Positions 1-8,016 of a stretch of DNA of 64,000 nucleotides are shown piece by piece. This DNA is from Ottowia massiliensis (GTDB taxonomy: Bacteria; Pseudomonadota; Gammaproteobacteria; Burkholderiales; Burkholderiaceae_C), in contig NZ_LT964854.1 in assembly GCF_900240305.1 (NCBI RefSeq), forward strand, positions 2,728,001 through 2,792,000, in the 5' to 3' direction. Made by a program: the position numbers and the translations under genes. Below the pieces are notes generated by a model, which was not told where the DNA came from, did not search any database, and saw only the letters and a list, made by a program, of their open reading frames with translations. Position 1 is the stretch's first letter. Each line of letters starts with the position of its first letter.

Positions 1-31
1 CGGAATCTGCGGCGGGCCGCCGTTTGCCGTT

Positions 32-1516
32 TCAGTGCCGCAAATCGGCTGGCAGCAGGCGCACGCCAGGCAGCTCGGGCCGCTGGAAGTCCATATCGAT
101 GCCGCCTGCCGCAGCTTGCGGCAGCGGCTCTTGTGCGGCTTCGGCAGATTTGGCCGGGCAGCTTCCGGTCTGGATGTGGTGCAGCGCGGCGGCCAGCAGG
201 CCCTCTGCCGCGTCGCCCCGCTCATGGCTCAAGTCATCCGCCACGGCGCAGGTGGGCGCAAAGCCGTCGGTGTAGCCGCCATAGCCCACTTCGTTGGCCA
301 TTTCGACTTCGATGGCGGCGATGGCCTTGCCGCAGTTCTTGCGTTCAATGAAGCCATAGGGCTTGCCGCAGGTGGTGGAGCCGATGAGCACCACTTCCAC
401 GCCAGCGCCGCGCAGGCCGTTGATGGTGGCTTCGCTGGCCGAACACGTCCAGCCCGTGGCCAGCACGTACACGCGCGGCAGGCTCAGCTGCGGCAGGGCG
501 CTGCCAACAGCGTGAGTGCCGCCATCCGAATTGGCGCCCACTTGGGTGGTGAAGGGCACCACGCCCTGACGCGTGGCTTCCTGGCGCTTGTCGTTGTATT
601 TCATGCGCACGAATGCCTTGCCTTGCACGCGGCTGCCGCCCAGCATGGAAGCCAGCGACCAGGCCTGATACATCCACCCGCCACCGTTGTAGCGCAGATC
701 CAGCACCACGTCGCTGATGCCTTGCCGCTGCAAGGCTGAGAGGGTGTCGATGAGGCGGTCCTGCCCGTTGTCAATCTCATAGGTGTTGAACTGCACGTAG
801 CCCACCTGGCGGCCGCCCGCCTGCACCACTTTGGATAGCGGCAGCGGGTCTTCCACAACGTTTGCGGCGCGCAGCGTGATTTCGCGCTCGGCAGACGTTG
901 GCGTATCGCGCACGGTGAAGGTCACGCTCGCTCCTGTGGGCGGCCTGTACCAGGAAAGGTAAGTGGCCGCCAGCACGTTCACCAGCTGCGCCCCACGCTT
1001 GAGGCCCGCGCGCTCGGCAGGCGAATCTTTGAGCACGTAGGCCACGCGCCGGGGCTGGCTCTCCGTCCAGTACACGCCGTAAGAAGGGCCGGAAGGAGAG
1101 CGCTTTTCGTTATCTTGCAGCGTGCGGATGTAGCTGAAGCGGTCCTTGGGCTTGCCGCTGTGGTCAAGCGTTGCGATCCGCAGGCTGTTGAAATAGTCTT
1201 CCACCGTGCCGGTGACGTTGGCAGCGCTGTCACGGATTTCGCTGTACCACAGATAAATCTCGTCCATGTGCGAGCGGATGAACCGGCGCTCGCCGTCGGC
1301 CGTGCATACGTTGGCCAAGGTTTCGGAGGGCGGAAATTGCTGCGTGCCGGGCGTCGGCGTTGTCGTGGGGGTTGGCGTCGGCGTAGGCCTTGGCGTTGGT
1401 GTTGGCCTTGGTGTAGGCGTGGATGTAGGGCCTGGCGCGGGGGCGTCGCCATCGCCGCCGCCACAGGCGGCCAGCGCCAAAGCCAGCACCAGCGGGCTTG
1501 CGAATCGCAATTGCAT
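32..1516 (-). CDS. S41-family (C-terminal processing) peptidase lipoprotein
   Basis: Secreted serine peptidase of family S41. I chose the ATG at 1516 because AAGGAG lies just upstream and the protein then opens with a lipoprotein signal ending in the lipobox LAAC (Cys 18); an in-frame start at 1573 would add 19 residues in front of the signal. Residues about 28-57 are a Pro/Thr-rich low-complexity linker. A degenerate PDZ-like region with ERAGLKRGAQL follows, then the S41 core with DVVLDLRYNGGG and the catalytic region CSASE, with the general-base Lys in GKPYG about 25 residues later. All catalytic parts are present, so it is probably active, anchored to a membrane from the periplasmic or outer side. 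The substrate is unknown. Confidence 0.88.
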   Translation of the reverse strand: MQLRFASPLVLALALAACGGGDGDAPAPGPTSTPTPRPTPTPRPTPTPTPTTTPTPGTQQFPPSETLANVCTADGERRFIRSHMDEIYLWYSEIRDSAANVTGTVEDYFNSLRIATLDHSGKPKDRFSYIRTLQDNEKRSPSGPSYGVYWTESQPRRVAYVLKDSPAERAGLKRGAQLVNVLAATYLSWYRPPTGASVTFTVRDTPTSAEREITLRAANVVEDPLPLSKVVQAGGRQVGYVQFNTYEIDNGQDRLIDTLSALQRQGISDVVLDLRYNGGGWMYQAWSLASMLGGSRVQGKAFVRMKYNDKRQEATRQGVVPFTTQVGANSDGGTHAVGSALPQLSLPRVYVLATGWTCSASEATINGLRGAGVEVVLIGSTTCGKPYGFIERKNCGKAIAAIEVEMANEVGYGGYTDGFAPTCAVADDLSHERGDAAEGLLAAALHHIQTGSCPAKSAEAAQEPLPQAAAGGIDMDFQRPELPGVRLLPADLRH

Positions 1517-1893
1517 CTTCTTCTCCTTGAGTGCAAAAAAAGCGACTTTAACGGCAGATTTGCCGCTTTTCATGCCAAATGCATTGATTTCGCCAAGATT
1601 TGCAAATCATCAATCATCGTTACGAGGCGCCCTCACACTCGCCGCGCCTAGCTGCAGCAGCGCCAAATAAGTGAAACCGCTCAGATACGTGATGACAAGA
1701 AAGGTCTGCGCGCACATGCTGGTCAGTCGTTCTCATGCGCCAGACTGCGCGGAGCTGATCCGTTGCGCTACGGCTCTGTAGAGGATTTCATCGATCAGCA
1801 TCAACCACGACACCAGCAGCTCCACGCTAAAAGCCCGCTCCCGGCCGCTGGCGCAAAAGCTCGCGCTCTCTGCCCCAAAGCCCGGTTCCGGGC
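1517..1893. other. Intergenic region without a recognisable gene
   Basis: No convincing ORF on either strand; the open frames here lack homology-like features and ribosome binding sites. It should hold the promoter of the S41 peptidase lipoprotein and the region beyond the terminator of the CTERM gene. Confidence 0.5.
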
Positions 1894-1924
1894 AAAAAAA
1901 TGCCCCGGCCAAAGGCGCGGGGCA
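1894..1924 (-). terminator. Rho-independent terminator of the CTERM-protein gene
   Basis: On the minus strand a hairpin with arms TGCCCC and GGGGCA (1901-1924) is followed by seven T residues (1894-1900). It lies 27 bases after the stop codon of the gene ending at 1951. Confidence 0.85.
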
Positions 1925-1950
1925 CAAGCAGAAAAACAGAGACGCAGGCT

Positions 1951-2790
1951 TCACGCGCGCTTTTTGCGCCGCCGCCAGGCTGCCGCACCGCCCAGCAGGC
2001 CGCCCAGCGCCGCCAGGCCCCAGCCGTGCAGCGTGGGCACAGGCGTGGCAGCGGCAGCAGGCGCGGGACGCCAGTCGCAGACCGATTGCGTCACGGACTG
2101 CACGCCCAGCCACATGCCGCCGCCGCCCGTGTCGTAAACAGCAAAAGCCAGTTCGTTTTCGCCCGTTTTCCACTGTTCATTCACATGGGCACCGCCGCCC
2201 AGCGTAAAGTCCCCGGCAGGCGTCACCATCATGCGCTTGCCGTTGAGATACACGCCCACCACCCTGTCGTCCGCCCGCAGATTGGTCTGGCCATGCCCAA
2301 TAGCAGGGAACTGCAACTGGTAAGTAGCCGGATTCACCGTGGCGTCCAGCTTGAAGCGATAACGCATGTAGTACAGATGGTTGGCGGGCAGTTGCGGCTG
2401 GGCTGCTGGCAGATAGCTGCCAATGAAGATGCCCGGATAGTTCGCGTGCGGGGGAGAAAAAGTCAGGTAGCGGTCAATCTCGTGTCCATTAAAAAAGGCC
2501 CAGGTCAATGTGCTGGGTAGCGGATCGGAACCCGTTGACTGCAATGCAAAAGAAGCCGTCGCGCGCTCCCAGCGCGGCTGGTTGCCCCGGTCGGCATCTG
2601 TCGCGCTGCCATTTTTGGCTCGGGTATTGAGCTGCGCTTCAACCGTATCGGCGTTGGCGGGTCGGTTGGCGTCGCAATAAAAAGTGGGCGGCGTGCCAGG
2701 GGGCGTGATGGCGCTGGCTGGCGCTGCGACGAACAGACCGGCTAGCGCGCCCAGCGCCAGGGCGGTCTGGCATGAAATTCGGTGTTTCAT
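1951..2790 (-). CDS. Secreted protein with IPTL-CTERM-like sorting tail
   Basis: Exported protein of 279 residues. The start at 2790 has GGAG six bases upstream and gives an N-terminal signal peptide ending near APASA. The C-terminus has the architecture of IPTL/PEP-CTERM sorting signals: VPTLHGWGL, a hydrophobic Ala/Gly/Leu stretch and an Arg/Lys-rich end (RRRKKR). Such tails are known to direct proteins to an exosortase-like system and then the cell surface in Gram-negative bacteria. The body contains ADDRVVGVYLNGK and QWKTGENELAF, which recur in the protein at 18705-19484, so the two are paralogues. The function of the mature domain is unknown; the repeated phrase looks like a beta-sandwich, as in carbohydrate-binding modules, but that is inference. 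Confidence 0.75.
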   Translation of the reverse strand: MKHRISCQTALALGALAGLFVAAPASAITPPGTPPTFYCDANRPANADTVEAQLNTRAKNGSATDADRGNQPRWERATASFALQSTGSDPLPSTLTWAFFNGHEIDRYLTFSPPHANYPGIFIGSYLPAAQPQLPANHLYYMRYRFKLDATVNPATYQLQFPAIGHGQTNLRADDRVVGVYLNGKRMMVTPAGDFTLGGGAHVNEQWKTGENELAFAVYDTGGGGMWLGVQSVTQSVCDWRPAPAAAATPVPTLHGWGLAALGGLLGGAAAWRRRKKRA

Positions 2791-3046
2791 GTCAATCTCC
2801 TGAAGCAAATAAAAAACAAGAGGGAATATTACCTGCGTTTACCTATGTTGATCAAGCCGCAAACGCAAGGTGCGCCGCCGTTTCCCCAAAATGTTTCTCA
2901 AAACCTGTTCATGATTTGGCCGTGAGGGCGCAAGTGTGTGGATCGGAATAAGCGGCAAAGCGCAAACAGCTCTTGCGACCCAGCGAGAATTTGCAGCGCC
3001 CACGAGCGCCCCAAGCCGCTTCCACGGACAGATTGCAAACAGGCTC

Positions 3047-3622
3047 TCAATAGTCCGGCTGCCAATCCACGGTGATGCGGCCTGCTGCCAGGTCCACCTC
3101 GTCCACATAGGCGGAGACGAAAGGAATCAGGCGCTCTTGCGGTTTGCCGTCTGCGCCCTCAAAGGCCAGCGCCAGCGTGGTTTGCGGCCCGGCAGGCAGC
3201 AGCTCGCACACCTGGCCCAGCGGCACGCCTTCGCGGTTGAAAACGGCCAGCCCGATCAGATCAACCCAGTAGTACTCGCCCTCGGCAGGCGTGGGAAAGG
3301 ATGAGCGGGCAATGAAAATGCGCGCGCCCTTGAGCAAATCGGCGGCATCGCGGTCATCCACGCCCTGCGCGCTGGCCACCACGGCATCGCCATGCGCCTT
3401 GACTTGCCGCACGGGCAGGCGCTGCGGGCCGTCGAAATGGCGCGCGCCGCGCGCGGGCGGCAGCAAAAACCAGCGTTTGGATGAAAAAAGCGCCTCTGGC
3501 GAGGCGCTGTAGGGCTGGACCTTGAACCAGCCTTTGATGCCCCAGGCGTCCTGCACGCGGCCCACTTCCACCGCGTCATCAGGCAGCTCGGCTGCTTGCA
3601 GGGGCCAGGTGGCGCCAGGCAC
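3047..3622 (-). CDS. rimM: Ribosome maturation factor RimM
   Basis: 16S rRNA processing protein that assists assembly of the 30S head domain and binds ribosomal protein S19. The N-terminal half has the RimM signature VGRVQDAWGIKGWFKV (residues about 19-34). The C-terminal PRC-barrel half has YYWVDLIGLAVFN and ends with LIPFVSAYVDEVDL. The length of 191 is usual for betaproteobacteria. The start is a GTG at 3622 with a poor Shine-Dalgarno, 17 bases after rpsP stops, so translational coupling with rpsP is likely. The gene normally leads into trmD and rplS; here a non-coding stretch and an unrelated CTERM gene follow. Confidence 0.95.
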   Translation of the reverse strand: MPGATWPLQAAELPDDAVEVGRVQDAWGIKGWFKVQPYSASPEALFSSKRWFLLPPARGARHFDGPQRLPVRQVKAHGDAVVASAQGVDDRDAADLLKGARIFIARSSFPTPAEGEYYWVDLIGLAVFNREGVPLGQVCELLPAGPQTTLALAFEGADGKPQERLIPFVSAYVDEVDLAAGRITVDWQPDY

Positions 3623-3639
3623 GGCTTGCAGGCCTGTGC

Positions 3640-3897
3640 TCAGGCGGCGGGCTGGGCCTTGGCAGCCTGGCGGGCCAGGCGCTCGACGGTGGGAGAAGCC
3701 TGCGCGCCCACGCTCTTCCAGTACGTCAGACGGTCTTGCGCCAGACGCAAGCCCTCTTCGCCTTCAACGGCGCGGGGGTTGTAAAAGCCAATGCGCTCGA
3801 TGAAGCGGCCATCGCGGCGCACGCGCTTGTCAGCCACGACGATGCTGTAGAAGGGGCGGGCCTTGGAGCCACCACGGGAAAGACGGATAACGACCAT
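3640..3897 (-). CDS. rpsP: 30S ribosomal protein S16
   Basis: Small-subunit ribosomal protein of 85 residues, normal for S16. It begins MVVIRLSRGGSKARPFYSIV, the canonical S16 start, and has RDGRFIERIGFYNP. It is the first gene of the rpsP-rimM pair on the minus strand. Its promoter should lie in the roughly 260 bases shared with the divergent DUF971 gene. Confidence 0.97.
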   Translation of the reverse strand: MVVIRLSRGGSKARPFYSIVVADKRVRRDGRFIERIGFYNPRAVEGEEGLRLAQDRLTYWKSVGAQASPTVERLARQAAKAQPAA

Positions 3898-4160
3898 TGA
3901 AAATTTGCCTTGAAAAGGTGTTGCGGCGCGCGGCCCGTGGGGTCATTGGGCCAGGCTCCGCGAGGGGACTTCTCCGGCCCGCGAGACACACGACATGACC
4001 ACCCGGCCAGCGGCGAACCGAAAAACGGCGGATTATATGAGGCGCGCCTCTCCTTCGCGCGGGCTGCTGCCATCGCGGCGCAGTCACAATTCGGGCTTTT
4101 GCTTTTGCCCTTCGCTTCAGGCTTTCGCGCCTCTCCCCTTTCTTTTCTTTCACATCCGCC

Positions 4161-4574
4161 ATGCAGCGCGACTACGCTCCCGCACCGCCTCCGCAAGACA
4201 TCACCGTCCACACCGCCTCCCGCGTGCTGGAGTTGCGCTACGCCAGCGGCCAGACGCTGCGCATTCCCTTTGAGCTGCTGCGCGTGTATTCGCCTTCGGC
4301 GCAAGTCAAGGGCCACGGGCCGGGGCAGGAGGTGCTGCAAACCGGCAAGCGCGACGTGCTCGTCACCGGCATGGCCCCCGTGGGCCACTACGCCATCCAG
4401 CCCACGTTTTCAGACGGGCACGACAGCGGCATCTACACCTGGGACTACCTCTACTTTCTTGGCTCGCGCCAGCAGGCGCTGTGGCAGGAATACGAGCAGC
4501 GCCTGGCCGCCGCTGGCGCGCACCGCGACGACGCCATGCCCGAAACAGCGGGCCGCAGCTGCGGCAGCCACTGA
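4161..4574 (+). CDS. DUF971 domain protein
   Basis: Protein of 137 residues with the DUF971 (gamma-butyrobetaine hydroxylase N-terminal-like) fold: LELRYASGQTLRIPFELLR, then VYSPSAQVKGHG and the end of the domain at SGIYTWDYLYFLG. It sits directly upstream of ubiE in the same direction, an arrangement common in betaproteobacteria. The domain is thought to bind a metal or an Fe-S-related partner, but no reaction is established. It may share a transcript with ubiE, 31 bases downstream. Confidence 0.88.
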   Translation: MQRDYAPAPPPQDITVHTASRVLELRYASGQTLRIPFELLRVYSPSAQVKGHGPGQEVLQTGKRDVLVTGMAPVGHYAIQPTFSDGHDSGIYTWDYLYFLGSRQQALWQEYEQRLAAAGAHRDDAMPETAGRSCGSH

Positions 4575-4605
4575 AATTCCTCTTCACTCCAACAGAAAGC
4601 CCCTC

Positions 4606-5340
4606 ATGGCCAGCACCCATTTCGGTTACGAATCCGTTGATGAAGCCGACAAGGCCCGCCGCGTGCGCGGCGTCTTTGACTCCGTCGCCAGCAAATACGA
4701 CCTCATGAACGACCTCATGTCCGGCGGCCTGCACCGGCTCTGGAAGGCTTACGCCGTCATGGTGGCCAACGTGCAGCCCGGCCAGCGCGTGCTCGACATC
4801 GCGGGCGGCACGGGCGATCTGGCGCGCGCCTTCGCCAAAAAGGCCGGTGATGGCGGGCAAGTCGTGCTCACCGACATCAACGAAGCCATGCTCCGCACGG
4901 GGCGCGACCGCCTGCTCGACGCCGGTCTGGCCCTGCCCACCGTGGCGTGCGACGCCGAAGCGCTGCCTTTTGCCAGCGGCCAGTTCGACCTCGTCAGCGT
5001 CGCTTTCGGGCTGCGCAACATGACGCACAAAGACCGCGCCCTGCGCGAAATGGCCCGCGTGCTCAAGCCCGGCGGGCGGCTGCTCGTGCTGGAGTTCTCG
5101 CAAGTGGCCCCGCCGCTGCGCAAGCTCTATGACCTGTACTCCTTCAACGTGCTGCCCCGCCTGGGCAAGCTCGTCACGGGCGATGAAGCCAGCTACCGCT
5201 ACCTGGCCGAATCCATCCGCATGCACCCCGCGCAAGAAGAACTCAAATCGCTCATGAAGGAATGCGGCTTCGGCCACGTGGACTACCACAACATGACCGG
5301 CGGCGTGGTGGCCCTGCACGTGGGCGTCAAGTGCGAATAA
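4606..5340 (+). CDS. ubiE: Ubiquinone/menaquinone biosynthesis C-methyltransferase
   Basis: SAM-dependent C-methyltransferase of quinone biosynthesis, 244 residues. The N-terminus has VRGVFDSVASKYDLMNDLMS, typical of UbiE. SAM motif I is LDIAGGTGDLA (about residue 65), followed by ALPFASGQFDLVSVAFGLRN and the UbiE signature RVLKPGGRLLVLEFS. The end is MTGGVVALHVGVK. It supplies ubiquinone for the aerobic chain, including the cbb3 cluster further along. The ATG at 4606 is the only good start. Confidence 0.96.
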   Translation: MASTHFGYESVDEADKARRVRGVFDSVASKYDLMNDLMSGGLHRLWKAYAVMVANVQPGQRVLDIAGGTGDLARAFAKKAGDGGQVVLTDINEAMLRTGRDRLLDAGLALPTVACDAEALPFASGQFDLVSVAFGLRNMTHKDRALREMARVLKPGGRLLVLEFSQVAPPLRKLYDLYSFNVLPRLGKLVTGDEASYRYLAESIRMHPAQEELKSLMKECGFGHVDYHNMTGGVVALHVGVKCE

Positions 5341-5351
5341 GCCTGTCTTTT

Positions 5352-5435
5352 CGCTCCTGGATCCATAGCATGAGGTCCTGGTCGAAACTGCGCGCAAGCC
5401 ATTTTTGACCCCCTTGAATTTGCTCCGCTTTTTAA
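5352..5435 (-). repeat. Dispersed intergenic repeat, copy 1 (reverse)
   Basis: Reverse copy of the roughly 85-bp repeat. It runs from CGCTCC through CATAGCATGAGGTCCTGG to GAATTTGCTCC, with an internal segment diverged from the other copies. It occupies most of the gap between ubiE and radC. Confidence 0.8.
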
Positions 5436-5462
5436 TGATGGAGCCGGGAGCTGTCCGCCGCC

Positions 5463-6149
5463 ATGTCGCTCAAAAGCCTGCCCCCTGACGCCCGCCCGCG
5501 CGAAAAGCTCCTGGCGCGCGGCCCCGCCGCCCTGGGCGACGCCGAGCTGCTCGCCATCTTGCTGCGCACCGGCACCGCCGGGCGCGGCGTGCTGCAAATG
5601 GCGCAGGAAGTGCTCAGCGCCTTTGGCGGCCTGCACGGCCTGCTTCAGGCCAGCGGCGAAGACCTGCGGCGCATCAAGGGCCTGGGCGGCAGCGCCAAGC
5701 GCGCCGAACTGCTGGCCGTGCTGGAGCTGGCCCGCCGCGCCCTGGCCGGGCAGTTGCGCCAGCGCCCCGTGTTGCAAAACCCCGCCACCGTGCGCGACTA
5801 CCTCCAGCTGCACCTGGCCAGCCGCCCGCAAGAAATCTTCGCCGTGCTGTTTCTTGATGCGCAGCTGCACCTCATCGCCTTTGAAGAAATGTTCCAGGGC
5901 ACGCTCACGCGCAGCAGCGTCTATCCGCGCGAAGTCGTGCGCCGCACCCTGCACCACAACGCCGACGCGCTCATCCTCGCCCACAACCACCCCAGCGGCC
6001 ACGTGCAGCCTTCGGCGGCAGACGAAGCCATCACCCGCGAACTCACGGCCGCCCTGGGCCTGATCGACGTGCGCGTGATCGACCACTGGATCGTCGGCCC
6101 CGGCGGCGCGGCCTGCTCCCTGGCCGAGCGCGGCTTTTTTCTGGCCTGA
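5463..6149 (+). CDS. radC: RadC-family JAB/MPN domain protein
   Basis: Protein of 228 residues. The N-terminal helix-hairpin-helix region contains KGLGGSAKRAELLAVLEL. The C-terminal RadC/JAMM domain begins near FAVLFLDAQLHLI and carries the metal motif HNHPSGHVQPSAAD, with the HxH, Ser and Asp expected for JAMM zinc binding. RadC was named for DNA repair, but its biochemical role is unsettled. It is followed after 9 bases by the Smr-domain gene, so the two are probably co-transcribed. Confidence 0.95.
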   Translation: MSLKSLPPDARPREKLLARGPAALGDAELLAILLRTGTAGRGVLQMAQEVLSAFGGLHGLLQASGEDLRRIKGLGGSAKRAELLAVLELARRALAGQLRQRPVLQNPATVRDYLQLHLASRPQEIFAVLFLDAQLHLIAFEEMFQGTLTRSSVYPREVVRRTLHHNADALILAHNHPSGHVQPSAADEAITRELTAALGLIDVRVIDHWIVGPGGAACSLAERGFFLA

Positions 6150-6158
6150 AAGCCCGGC

Positions 6159-6812
6159 ATGAAAGCCCGCAGCCTGAAAGAGCTGAAAAAACTGCGCCAG
6201 CAATTTGCCGCCGCCCAGGCACAGGCAGCGAAAGAGGCGCAAGCAGCCCAAACGCGCCAGCAAGCCCAGGCCCGCCAGCGGCAAAGCGACCACGCCCTTT
6301 TCTTGCGCGCCATCGGCGCCGTGCAGCCGCTCCAAGCCAGCGCCCGGCATGAAAAAGCCGGCCAGGCCGCGCGCCCCGCCCCGCTGCCCCGCCAGCGCCA
6401 GCAAGACGAGCGCGCCGCCCTGCGCGAAACCCTGTCCGACGAATTCGACGCCAGCACCCTGCTGCACGTGGACGAACACCTGAGCTACTTGCGAGCCGGC
6501 ATCGGCCCCGACGTGCCCGCCCGCCTGCGCCGTGGCCAGTGGGCCGTGCAGCGCCAGATCGACCTGCACGGCCTGCGCGTGGACCAGGCCCGCCAGGCGC
6601 TGGCCGCCTTCATCGCCGCCGCCTGCCGCAGCGGCGTGCGCTGCGTGCGCGTGGTGCACGGCAAAGGCCACGGCTCGCCCGGCAAAACCTCCGTGCTGCG
6701 CGCCAAGGTGCCCGGCTGGCTCATCCAAAAGCATGAAGTGCTCGCCTTCGTGCAGGCCCGCCCGCCTGACGGCGGCGCTGGCGCGCTGCTGGTGCTGCTG
6801 CGCGCGGCGTGA
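6159..6812 (+). CDS. Smr (MutS2 C-terminal-like) domain protein
   Basis: Protein of 217 residues. Residues about 1-45 form a charged Lys/Gln/Ala coiled-coil-like segment, as in the family. The Smr domain starts near residue 130 with IDLHGLRVDQAR, then has VRVVHGKGHGS and ends with GGAGALLVLLR. Smr domains are known nucleases or nucleic-acid binders; stand-alone proteobacterial versions have been linked to DNA processing and ribosome rescue. It lies next to radC on the same strand. Confidence 0.92.
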   Translation: MKARSLKELKKLRQQFAAAQAQAAKEAQAAQTRQQAQARQRQSDHALFLRAIGAVQPLQASARHEKAGQAARPAPLPRQRQQDERAALRETLSDEFDASTLLHVDEHLSYLRAGIGPDVPARLRRGQWAVQRQIDLHGLRVDQARQALAAFIAAACRSGVRCVRVVHGKGHGSPGKTSVLRAKVPGWLIQKHEVLAFVQARPPDGGAGALLVLLRAA

Positions 6813-6873
6813 TAGACGCCGCCCGCGCAACCCGCGCGCAGGCGCAGGCCATGATGAATCCACTCCGCCATTT

Positions 6874-6958
6874 CGCTCCTTTATCAATAGCATGAGGTCC
6901 TAGTGGAAATTGCGCTGAACGGTATTTTCAGCCCATCAAATTTGCTCCTGTTTCTGAT
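6874..6958 (-). repeat. Dispersed intergenic repeat, copy 2 (reverse)
   Basis: Well-conserved reverse copy with CGCTCCTTTATCAATAGC, AGGTCCTAGTGGAAAT, TGCGCTGAAC and ATTTGCTCCTG. It sits in the 430-base gap after the Smr gene. I see nothing else in the remainder (6959-7242). Confidence 0.85.
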
Positions 6959-7242
6959 ACTCGTCTTGTAGCCGCCCGCCAGCGCTGTCCCCGGGGCGCT
7001 AGCTGGGCTGCACCAGGCCCTGTTGAGAATTACCAAGACTGAATCACACGCTTGTCCGTGCTTCTTCGCCCTGCTTCGCCAGGCTTGCCCAGGCAGTGCG
7101 GGGCCATCAGTGCCCACTGCTTGTCGCTCATGCTCTTTTTTCCATGGCGGGATTGCTGCACAAGAGCAGGATTCTCAAAAGGCCCAAGGACATGGGGCTG
7201 GCCCAGAAAATGAGCGCAGCGGATCGCGCTATGAACAGGCTC

Positions 7243-8016
7243 CTACTTCAGACTGCGCGTGGCGCGCTGGCAGATGCGGCGGGTGGCAGCGGCGTCGCTC
7301 GACTCCAGCCACTGGGCGCAAAGGGCGCGCACCCAGGCGGGCTGGTCTTTGGCTGCATCGTTGAGCCAGTTGCTGACGGAATCCTGCACGTAGGCGCTGG
7401 GGTCGGCGCGCAGGGGCGCAAGCAAAGGCAGAGCGCGGGCCGGGTCGGCCTTGAGTGCGGCAATGTGCGCGCACCACACGCCGCGCGGGCGCAGGGCTTC
7501 GCTGGCAAAGCGGCGCAGGCGCTCGGAAGGGCTGGCAGTCCATTCAGCCAGCAGGGCAATGGCCGCGTCCAGCTCGCGGGCGAGGTGGGGGCGCTGCGCC
7601 AGCCAGGCCCATTCACGCACGCCAAAGTGCGGGTCATCGGCCAGGGAGCGTGTGGCTTGCAGGCGCTCGCGCAGCGGCAGCTCTTGCGCACCGATGGCAA
7701 AGCAGGCCCAGCCGCGCACGGTGTCGCTGGCGTGCGCCTGGCAGGCAGAGATGGCGCCGGGGCCCAGCGCTTGCAGCAGCAACGCGCCCATGCGCGCCAT
7801 GCGCGCGGCGATGCCCAGCTGACAGGCGGCGCGCGCCTGTTCATCAATGGCGGCGGGCAAGCCGGGAAAGGCGGCGCGCAACAGGCGGGCCTGGTCGATG
7901 GCCAGAATTTCAGGCAGCGTGGCGCTGGCGATGTGGCCTTCATTGAGGGCTGCGAGCGTCTCCGGCGGCAGATCAGCGGCGCGGCGCGCGCCTTTGCGGG
8001 GAGCGGGAGCAGTCAT
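7243..8016 (-). CDS. HEAT-repeat DNA alkylation repair-like protein (AlkC/AlkD type)
   Basis: Alpha-helical protein of 257 residues. Its C-terminal half resembles AlkC/AlkD-type alkylpurine glycosylases: DDPHFGVREWAW, a middle helical repeat ending RLRRFASEALRPRGVW, then ADPSAYVQDSVSNWLNDAAK, a close match to the family phrase about a repeat unit followed by LND and K. The N-terminal tail (residues 1-20) is basic. These enzymes excise alkylated bases or are structural relatives without activity, and I cannot tell which here. It stands alone on the minus strand and the Shine-Dalgarno is weak. Confidence 0.72.
   Translation of the reverse strand: MTAPAPRKGARRAADLPPETLAALNEGHIASATLPEILAIDQARLLRAAFPGLPAAIDEQARAACQLGIAARMARMGALLLQALGPGAISACQAHASDTVRGWACFAIGAQELPLRERLQATRSLADDPHFGVREWAWLAQRPHLARELDAAIALLAEWTASPSERLRRFASEALRPRGVWCAHIAALKADPARALPLLAPLRADPSAYVQDSVSNWLNDAAKDQPAWVRALCAQWLESSDAAATRRICQRATRSLK

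Noticed and set aside
1370..1440. Non-coding tandem repeat
   Set aside because: The GGCGTTGGC-like repetition is the coding sequence of the Pro/Thr-rich linker of the S41 lipoprotein.
5463..6149. RadC as part of the toxin theme because it also carries a JAMM motif
   Set aside because: It is a normal full-length RadC next to an Smr gene, far from the island, with standard motif spacing.
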